From assembly GCF_900161835.1 (NCBI RefSeq), contig NZ_LT897836.1, forward strand, positions 372,001 to 436,000: a stretch of 64,000 nucleotides of DNA, read 5' to 3'. The DNA comes from Sodalis endosymbiont of Henestaris halophilus (lineage in GTDB: Bacteria > Pseudomonadota > Gammaproteobacteria > Enterobacterales > Enterobacteriaceae). Shown here in pieces: positions 56,112 to 64,000 of this stretch; position 1 is the stretch's first letter; every line of letters begins with the position of its first letter. The notes beneath the pieces were generated by a model. That model had not been told where the DNA came from, did not search any database, and worked only from the letters and a program-made list of their open reading frames with translations. Made by a program: the position numbers and the translations under genes.

Positions 56112-56127
56112 GATTAGGCACTAAATT

Positions 56128-56295
56128 ATGGCTAAGGGTATTCGCGAAAAGATCAAACTAATTTCTTCTGCTGGTACTGGTCACTTCTATACGACTACGA
56201 AAAACAAGCGTACAAAACCTGACAAGATAGAATTAAAAAAATTTGATCCGTTTGTACGTAAACATCTTCTTTACAAAGAAGCCAAAATAAAATAA
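56128..56295 (+). CDS. rpmG: 50S ribosomal protein L33
   Basis: A 55-residue product starting [28 protein letters not shown], matching L33 of the cysteine-free type (no zinc-binding CxxC pairs). It ends [11 protein letters not shown], as in enterobacteria. It lies 16 bp after rpmB on the same strand, forming the conserved rpmB-rpmG pair, and about 100 bp before mutM. L33 sits near the E site of the large subunit. Confidence 0.97.
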   Translation: MAKGIREKIKLISSAGTGHFYTTTKNKRTKPDKIELKKFDPFVRKHLLYKEAKIK

Positions 56296-56397
56296 TTTTG
56301 GTGACTAGTTAAAAACTATAACTTTAGATGTGTTTTATATAGTTATCGGGTGTGTGCTACCGTAGTCCGCTGGATATTCCGTTAAAAGGGATATAAT

Positions 56398-57207
56398 ATG
56401 CCAGAATTACCGGAAGTAGAAACAATTAGGAGAGGGATTGAACCTTGGTTAGTGGGTCATACTATTTTGCGGGCTACAGTCCGTAATGCGCGACTACGCT
56501 GGCCAGTAGATGAAAAAATTATTACAATGCGTTACAGACCGGTTTTAAGTGTACAGCGTCGAGCAAAATATTTGTTGTTGGAGTTAGATCAAGGCTGGAT
56601 AATTATTCATCTTGGCATGTCAGGATGTTTACGGGTTTTGCCTCAGATGCAGTCACCACAAAAGCATGATCATATCGATTTGGTCATCAGTAATGGATGT
56701 GTAATTCGTTACACTGATCCGCGGCGTTTCGGTTTTTGGTTATGGAGTGATGATGTGCGCTATAGCCAGCTACTAGCTACTCTGGGGCCAGAGCCGCTCA
56801 GTGATGCGTTTGATGGTCGCTGGTTATACGAGAAATCGCGGAATAAACGCACTCCAATCAAACCGTGGCTTATGAATAATAAGTTGGTAGTCGGTATCGG
56901 CAATATTTACGCTAACGAATTGCTTTTTATTGCAGGAATTTTTCCTGGACGTGCTGCCTATTCATTGACCGAAGAAGATTCCGTTCTATTAGCGCACAGT
57001 ATTAAGGTGGTATTGCTGCGCTCAATTGAGCATGGTGGTACTACTTTCAGAAATTTTTTACAGTCTAATGGTAAACCGGGCTATTTTGTGCAAGAGTTGC
57101 AGGTTTACGGCAGGGCTGGCAAACCTTGCCGGACGTGCGAAACCCTGATACAGGTCATTAAGCACAGCCAAAGGAGCACATTTTTGTGCCCCAAATGTCA
57201 GCGCTAA
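56398..57207 (+). CDS. mutM: formamidopyrimidine-DNA glycosylase
   Basis: MutM (Fpg) removes 8-oxoguanine and formamidopyrimidines from DNA and cuts the resulting abasic site. The 269 residues equal the E. coli length. The catalytic N-terminal Pro-Glu ([14 protein letters not shown]) is intact, as are the conserved Lys in RAKYLLL, the helix-two-turn-helix [12 protein letters not shown] and the C-terminal zinc finger (CRTCETL...CPKCQR). It follows rpmG and converges with coaD, leaving 25 bp between stops. Confidence 0.98.
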   Translation: MPELPEVETIRRGIEPWLVGHTILRATVRNARLRWPVDEKIITMRYRPVLSVQRRAKYLLLELDQGWIIIHLGMSGCLRVLPQMQSPQKHDHIDLVISNGCVIRYTDPRRFGFWLWSDDVRYSQLLATLGPEPLSDAFDGRWLYEKSRNKRTPIKPWLMNNKLVVGIGNIYANELLFIAGIFPGRAAYSLTEEDSVLLAHSIKVVLLRSIEHGGTTFRNFLQSNGKPGYFVQELQVYGRAGKPCRTCETLIQVIKHSQRSTFLCPKCQR

Positions 57208-57232
57208 GGAGCGAAACTGGCTTTTCTCGTTG

Positions 57233-58500
<1,268 letters not shown>

Positions 58501-58504
58501 TTTA

Positions 58505-59770
58505 CTAACTCCGTTGTGGCAGATAAGGTTCAAGCAGACTGAGCAGACGATGCAACGCGCCTTGGTTTTTGTTTAGGAACTCGACTGCATGATAGCCGTA
58601 ATATAGGCGGTTATTCTCATCGGTTAACATGGTCGATATCGCGTTGACTAGCGATGGTACGTCGGTGACTGTAATCAACCCGCCAGCTTTATTAAGTTTG
58701 CTGCAAATATCTTGGAAATTTAAAGTGTGCGGACCCATCAGTACCGGTATAGCATGCGCTGCCGCTTCCAAGGGATTATGTCCGCCGTGCGCTACGAGGC
58801 TGCCGCCGACAAACGCTAGGTCGGCGATACCATACAATAGCATCAACTCACCCATGGTATCACCTACCACTACCTGCGTGCTGGTAGTAGGTATTTCTCC
58901 GCTGCTGCGCATTATGTAATTAAAACCAGCCTTTATGGTCATTGCTTCCGCCGCCGGAAAACGTTCCGGGTGTCGAGGAACTAAAATAAATAACAGGGCT
59001 GGATAGTTTTTTATTAGCTGGCGGTGCGCTTGCAATAGAATCTTCTCTTCACCTTCATGAGTGCTTGTGGCTATCCATACCGGGCGCCGTGCCGCCCACT
59101 GATGGCGCATGGTTAGCGCTTTTGCTGCCAGATCAGGCGTAACAGAAATATCGAATTTTAAGTTACCAATGACTGCCAATTGGTTTTTTTTCAGCCCAAT
59201 AGCTAAGAAACGGGCGCCATCTTCTTCGTTTTGTGCCGCGATTAGCGTAATGCGGCGCATCATGTCAGCTACAAATCGTCTGAATATTTTGTAACCAGCA
59301 GAAGAACGGGCTGAAAGGCGAGCATTTGCGACTACCAGAGGGATGTTCCGGCGGTGCAGCGCTTTGATTAGATTTGGCCATAGCTCAGTTTCCATGATGA
59401 TAACTAGCTTAGGAGTAACCCGATCAAGGAAACGGCTCATAGCTCCAGGTAAATCATATGGCAAGTAGACATGGTGAATATCGTTGCCGAACGCCGACTG
59501 TACCCGTTCTAAGCCGGTAGGAGTCATAGTAGTAACGGTGATAGGCAAAAGTGGGTAGCGGTTTCGTAGGGCACGCACGAGTGGTACTGCTGCTAGCGTT
59601 TCGCCAACCGATACGGAGTGCAACATGATGCATCCTGGTTTTACTTTGTCCCGGCAAAAACCATACCGTTCTGGCCAGCTGCGCCTGTAGGCGGGAGCTT
59701 GTCTACTGCGCCATAATAATCTTATCCAAACTAAAGGCTGTATTAAATATACAACAATATTATAAATCAT
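58505..59770 (-). CDS. waaA: 3-deoxy-D-manno-octulosonic acid (Kdo) transferase
   Basis: WaaA attaches two Kdo residues to lipid IVA at the inner face of the inner membrane. The 421 residues compare with 425 in E. coli. An N-terminal membrane anchor ([17 protein letters not shown]) is followed by [28 protein letters not shown] with the catalytic Glu, [13 protein letters not shown] and the C-terminal sugar-nucleotide-binding region ([28 protein letters not shown]). It leads waaE and coaD. A retained Kdo transferase implies an LPS-bearing outer membrane. Confidence 0.97.
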   Translation of the reverse strand: MIYNIVVYLIQPLVWIRLLWRSRQAPAYRRSWPERYGFCRDKVKPGCIMLHSVSVGETLAAVPLVRALRNRYPLLPITVTTMTPTGLERVQSAFGNDIHHVYLPYDLPGAMSRFLDRVTPKLVIIMETELWPNLIKALHRRNIPLVVANARLSARSSAGYKIFRRFVADMMRRITLIAAQNEEDGARFLAIGLKKNQLAVIGNLKFDISVTPDLAAKALTMRHQWAARRPVWIATSTHEGEEKILLQAHRQLIKNYPALLFILVPRHPERFPAAEAMTIKAGFNYIMRSSGEIPTTSTQVVVGDTMGELMLLYGIADLAFVGGSLVAHGGHNPLEAAAHAIPVLMGPHTLNFQDICSKLNKAGGLITVTDVPSLVNAISTMLTDENNRLYYGYHAVEFLNKNQGALHRLLSLLEPYLPQRS

Positions 59771-59961
59771 AGTTATTGACCACTACAAGTTATGTCAACC
59801 CATGTGTTTGAATGAGTTGTTAACCAGGTAACGTTAATATCTTACAATCGCGAATACGCTGTAAGATAAGTGATTATATCCCATGATATGGGTGCATTTA
59901 TCCAATTATTGCTACAATCTGACCGTGGTGCTATCGTCATAGTACATCATAGCATCACATG

Positions 59962-61089
59962 CTATGACAAAAGTTGTTGATAAAGACCTATAAGTTGACG
60001 TGACAAATTTGCCGGTGTACAGGTGCTTACCTTTTGCCGTGCTGCGATGCCCATTGTGGGATCCCGCTCACGTGAAGGTATTGCGTGGGCAAAAGCTCTC
60101 AGACTGGCGATATCCAGTGCATCGCAAATAAATCCCTCGCAGCCTTGATTGATAAATTCTGCGCCACCGCACCGGTGGCTTGTGATAACTGGTAGGCCAC
60201 AAGACATGGCTTCAAGAATCACGTTTGGAAACGGGTCATACAGCGTTGGCAATATGAGCGCGTCGGCAGCGTGGTAGTAGGGCAGAACGTCTTGTCGAAC
60301 GCCCGCAAAACGTACGCGAGACAGGCAGCCTAGGCTTTTCGCCAGATTTTTATAGCGTCGCTGGTGTTTATCTTTTCCAACGATAATTAGATAGTGGTTA
60401 GTGGTAGATACTGCATGAAGGGTTTGTTGCAACCCTTTGCGTGCAAAACCGGAACCAACAAAGATCAGCGTGCAGGCTTGTGCAGGAATCGATAGCGCAT
60501 CTCGGGCTGTTCGGCGTTGCACGGATGAGGCTGTTGTAAATCGTTGTGAATCTATAGCGTTATAAATTAGGGCAAATTTATTTTGGGCTACTCCATAATA
60601 ATGGATTATATCATCTCGTACCATCGCTGAATTGCATATAATTTTTTTGAGTCGTGGTGAATAAAATATGTCGCGCTCCATAGACAGCATATAACGGTGA
60701 TATTTATTGAATGGTATCAGCCACCGCTGATGAGGGGCAATAATTCTTTTTCTCTGCTCTAACCATGCCATATGAACGCCATCGCCAGCGCGGAATATAT
60801 CACATCCGGCGATGCGCTCATGGCTTTGCACTAAATCAAAATCGTTCTGTTGCCAGTACTGCCGAGCGGCCTCAGTAAAACCGCGCGCGCGTGCAACGCG
60901 GCTATTGCCTCGCGGGTTACAGATATGCACCCGCCAGTTGGGGTGCAGTTCACCTGCCCACTGGCGGGTTATAATGTTAAGTTCTAGCTCACTATTATCA
61001 AGCGCTTGTAGAGCGCGAGAGATAAAGCGTTCCGCGCCGCCGTCGGGACGGTATGTTTGCCGTACTATTGCCAGGCGGATAGTTTTCAT
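59962..61089 (-). CDS. family-4 glycosyltransferase, probably LPS core
   Basis: A 375-residue GT-B fold enzyme, probably adding a core sugar to LPS at the cytoplasmic face. The N-terminal domain begins RLAIVRQTYRPDGGAERFISRAL (sugar-acceptor loop). The C-terminal GT4 donor site shows IFVGSGFARKGLQQTL and the E-x7-E motif in DPFPNVILEAMSCGLPVITS. Similar genes lie next to waaA in Yersinia and Sodalis-type genomes. WaaG- or WabG-like activity is possible, but I cannot assign the exact sugar, so I give no symbol. It is 191 bp upstream of waaA on the same strand. Confidence 0.85.
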   Translation of the reverse strand: MKTIRLAIVRQTYRPDGGAERFISRALQALDNSELELNIITRQWAGELHPNWRVHICNPRGNSRVARARGFTEAARQYWQQNDFDLVQSHERIAGCDIFRAGDGVHMAWLEQRKRIIAPHQRWLIPFNKYHRYMLSMERDIFYSPRLKKIICNSAMVRDDIIHYYGVAQNKFALIYNAIDSQRFTTASSVQRRTARDALSIPAQACTLIFVGSGFARKGLQQTLHAVSTTNHYLIIVGKDKHQRRYKNLAKSLGCLSRVRFAGVRQDVLPYYHAADALILPTLYDPFPNVILEAMSCGLPVITSHRCGGAEFINQGCEGFICDALDIASLRAFAHAIPSRERDPTMGIAARQKVSTCTPANLSRQLIGLYQQLLS

Positions 61090-63272
61090 GTCAGATTTTC
61101 CTTACAGCTGCTATATACGGACGGGCCGATGTTTTCTATAATGCATATGCCGTTATCAATCGCGTGCTCTGGATCGATGATCCAGACTTTTTACTATCAT
61201 CGGGTCAAGTTTTAATAACATATCATCTTGCTGCCATTAGCAGCAGTTTAAGCAGAATTTTACTGAGTTATGGCTGCTTGTTTTAAGTGTCAATCGTATT
61301 TTTATCAGACTGTGTGGCATAATTGCTTTCTCAGCATTATGGTAATATTTTGCCCTATGGATGCCAATACTAGAGTGTAATGAGTTAGAATATGTAAGGT
61401 TTGTGCTACGAGTAAGGGTGTTCAGCGCCGCAATGCTATATGTATTGCATTGATTGTTACAAGTTGAGGAGAGAGATTATAGATGTGCCCCGATCATATA
61501 AATGGGTGGCAACTTCTTAACAACGTAAAATAATATACCTAGCTTTCTTTATTCTTTTTTGATCTTACATGGCTGTAAGCACCTTAATAACCAACTGATT
61601 GCAAGTTTTGCAATCAGCTGTCTTATTTTGTGGTAGTTTCAGCATTTATATAATCAACTGGATATAAACTGAACGGATGATATAGTTGTCCGGTGTTTGC
61701 ACAGTAACGTTTTTTCGTATTTTATTTATTGTTTAGTATGTACAAATGCGCCCTGTGACTGTAGTGGGTCATGGCAAGAAATTAAACTAGTTTTAGTATA
61801 TTGATGTTTTACTACATAGTTAAGTAGTAAGAGCATTATTGGCAATTGTTACCAAATAGTTGTAGTTAAGTGTCGATAGACAAGAAAGCTGCTTTTAGCA
61901 TCTTAAAACTAATTTACAACACTGAACTATTAAGTAGAGTACTAATCGTGTTGCGCACCTGATCAATCATATTGATAACTAGCTTAAATGGTCTATGCGT
62001 AAAGATTACGTTAATACTGATTTTATGCTAACTGCCGTATATTAACTATAATTTCACATTGACTATTACTGATTTTAATCTCTGGGATGTAGATGAGCAA
62101 TTCGCTAGAATAGGTGATTTTGCTTTAATACAACGGCACGTCAATTGCTGTTGACTAACAATTTTATAGCGTATCATTAATTACTAGATTTATAAATTAT
62201 ATCAACATCATATCGTTATTGCGACTTGATTTAATCCGCAAGTAATCCGTGAACAAAGATATCTTTCTTTTTGAGACACGGTTTGTTATATCAAATTAAT
62301 GAGTGAGAATATAGGCATGGGCTATTTTAAATAGTACTTTACTGAGTAAAGTTATCCATTAAATAAAAATTATGAAGGATGAACAATAACTTTATCCATT
62401 ACATGCCAGATAATGCCGACAGACATACTATTTTAAAATAAAATTTATCAAATCTGTGATAATAACTTATAATTACAAGGAAGAAGGATGCTATGGATTT
62501 ATTGTAAGCTGATTAATAGTAGTGCCCTGGCTTCTCGACTAAGGCACCTATAAAACGCAGAGATAGAGATAGCTAAGTTGTGCTTGGCTATAATATTATA
62601 AGTTATTTTGTGCAGGGTAGAGAAATGATTGGGTGAATAAAGTAAATAAAGATTTACCTACGTTAAACGGAAATCTTAGCGGCAGGATATCTGAAGATCT
62701 CAAGAAATGTTAAATAAATCGATTTGAAATAAAATTTTATAAAAAGAAAAAATGCAGGACATACGGCGGAGCAATACGTAAAGAAGTGATTGAGCAATGA
62801 TTTTGTATTGATAACAAATAAGTATAAAATACTTATATAAATTTATAAAGTTATAGGTTTTATCATTGAGTATATTATTAATTATCAGTTGGTTAAATGC
62901 TGAATTTAGTTCGCGCAGCTCCGTATGACGGATGTACTGTAGCTTTATGAATAATTATTTATCTGAAGTATTTAGGATAAGTTGTGTTGCATCACGATTA
63001 TGTTGGTTTACAGTTTCGAATTATTTTATACTTACGTATAAAAAAAGGTTTAAACAAGTTAAATATAATGACTTTTTTATACAAAACGAACACTAAGCTG
63101 AATTGCTGCGGATTCTGTTTGAGTAAATGATCAAAAGTATTTCTTTAAATAAAAATGCTCTTAGTGTTTTCAGCTGTATTAAAATGCAATGTGTGCTAAG
63201 GCTATATATTGCCTACAAATAGTTATTATTGCGTAGGCCTGTAGATGATTATATGAAATAACTGGCGGTCGG
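61090..63272. other. 2.2 kb without recognisable genes
   Basis: All frames are broken and AT-rich. LPS core genes would be expected between the two glycosyltransferases, but none is readable. One strong hairpin is at 61595-61617. Confidence 0.5.
61595..61617 (+). terminator. perfect 10-bp hairpin with T-rich tail
   Basis: CTGATTGCAA (61595-61604), loop GTT, TTGCAATCAG (61608-61617), followed by CTGTCTTATTTT. The stem and T-rich tail fit an intrinsic terminator on the plus strand. No plus-strand gene remains upstream, so it may have outlived its gene. Confidence 0.5.
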
Positions 63273-63651
63273 TCATAAATTGCCCACAGTTTTTGCTAAC
63301 GAAATACTACTTAAATCCGTCAGCCACGCTAAAGGTTCCTCGTCTAAAATCTCAACAGGTCCGCCTGTACATCGGGTACTCACTACCGGTGTATCACATA
63401 TAAGATCTTCAACTAGTACGTTGCCAAATCCCTTACTATCAGAGCTCAGTATTCAGCATGCTAGCATAGCAAATATAGGAATAAGGATTTGTGTTAAATG
63501 CTGTAAATATCACCCGATCGGTAATGTTTAAATATTGCGCTAGTAAGTTAAGCCGTCTTATCAGAGCGTCGCTGCCTTTGCCTAGAATAATAACTAATAG
63601 TGCCTGAGAATATCGCTTGCGGCGTAGGATTTTAGTAGCCGTTCTTGGCAT
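63273..63651 (-). pseudogene. broken family-4 glycosyltransferase (C-terminal part)
   Basis: On the minus strand the first frame reads LLVIILGKGSDALIRRLNLLAQYLNITDRVIFTAFNTNPYSYICYASML. Near 63450 it shifts by one base and continues [38 protein letters not shown]. Together this is the GT4 donor-binding half (VIVGdGpe...L.iadRViFtGf..NPy...a.lfvLsS..[26 protein letters not shown].EIL). A minus-strand open stretch at 63755-63940 may be more of the same gene but is not recognisable. It is probably another LPS or O-antigen glycosyltransferase, recently broken because both halves still read well. Confidence 0.75.
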
Positions 63652-64000
63652 TTATTTTATGCAGATGGTTAACGTGAATTAGGTAAGCTTGACTAGCTAA
63701 TTCATGGGGCTACGGCAAGTCTCCGAATAGTGGTTAAATCAAAAGGGTTGTACATTAAACCTTGGCTTGGGAGGGCTTTACCTTAAAACCATGAGCATAT
63801 CGTCCAAGACGCCGCGCGAGACGGCAATGATATTGCGATTTTAGTAAAGTGAATGAATGTTTTAACGTTTTAACCAGAGAGATAGCCCTTTGCGATGACC
63901 CAAATATCCTAAGGAAAATATAGTATGCAGGTAAAACCAAATGCGTTTCTATAGCAATACGCGGCTACGAGCGACAATGCGGTTTGTTTTATGTAGATGA
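63652..64000. other. right end of window, upstream of broken glycosyltransferase
   Basis: A 61-codon minus-strand open stretch (63755-63940) is rich in basic residues (YHCRLARRLGRYAHGFKV) and could be the middle or N-terminal part of the glycosyltransferase fossil. I cannot confirm it. Nothing else is visible. Confidence 0.35.

Noticed and set aside
63280-63531. 83-codon plus-strand frame at the right end
   Set aside because: It is antisense to the glycosyltransferase fossil, whose minus-strand text is clearly family-like.

Overview
The window looks like part of a reduced, AT-rich chromosome from a Gammaproteobacterium of the enterobacterial (Sodalis/Yersinia/Serratia-like) group, most likely an insect endosymbiont in mid-decay. 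Intact proteins are close to enterobacterial homologues. The aroQ-accB-accC and waaA-waaE-coaD arrangements fit Sodalis/Serratia/Yersinia better than E. coli K-12. I count 26 intact protein genes covering roughly 24 kb (about 38% of the window). I found no tRNA, rRNA, CRISPR array or insertion sequence. I cannot name the species.

Most of the remaining sequence is not featureless. Reading it by eye in all frames against remembered enterobacterial proteins shows frameshifted, stop-ridden gene fossils, nearly all in their ancestral order. Left to right: ppiD and hupB fossils, then lon, clpX and clpP (minus strand) with two apparent heat-shock promoters; tig and bolA fossils (minus); yajG, ampG, cyoA, cyoB and cyoE fossils (plus; cyoC and cyoD deleted); intact yajR. 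Next come yajQ, yajL, thiI and xseB fossils, intact ispA and dxs, a pgpA fossil, intact thiL, nusB, ribH and ribD, and an nrdR fossil. After 3.7 kb of unreadable decay come fabA and a lonH/ycbZ-type protease, 3.7 kb more decay, prmA and panF fossils, and intact accC, accB and aroQ. Then mreB, mreC and mreD, a yhdP fossil, a slmA fossil, intact dut, coaBC and radC fossils, and intact rpmB, rpmG, mutM, coaD, waaE, waaA and a family-4 glycosyltransferase. A second glycosyltransferase at the right end is broken.

What is kept: ATP-dependent proteolysis (ClpXP, Lon), isoprenoid precursors (Dxs, IspA), riboflavin (RibD, RibH), the last step to thiamin diphosphate (ThiL), fatty acid synthesis (FabA, AccB, AccC), one shikimate step (AroQ), cell shape (MreBCD), nucleotide hygiene and repair (Dut, MutM), late CoA synthesis (CoaD) and LPS inner core (WaaA, WaaE, a GT4). 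What is lost: the bo3 terminal oxidase, trigger factor, HU-beta, PpiD, NrdR, ThiI, PgpA, pantothenate uptake (PanF), CoaBC, PrmA, SlmA, RadC and the exonuclease VII small subunit. Keeping coaD without coaBC and panF, and thiL without thiI, suggests pathways shared with the host or a partner symbiont.

Fossil boundaries are approximate and rest on remembered protein sequences, not database searches. I found no convincing new multi-gene system. The least explained signals are strong inverted repeats in gene-free DNA (516-548, 17570-17604, 28870-28978, 45568-45611) and an apparent AUA start codon in mreD.
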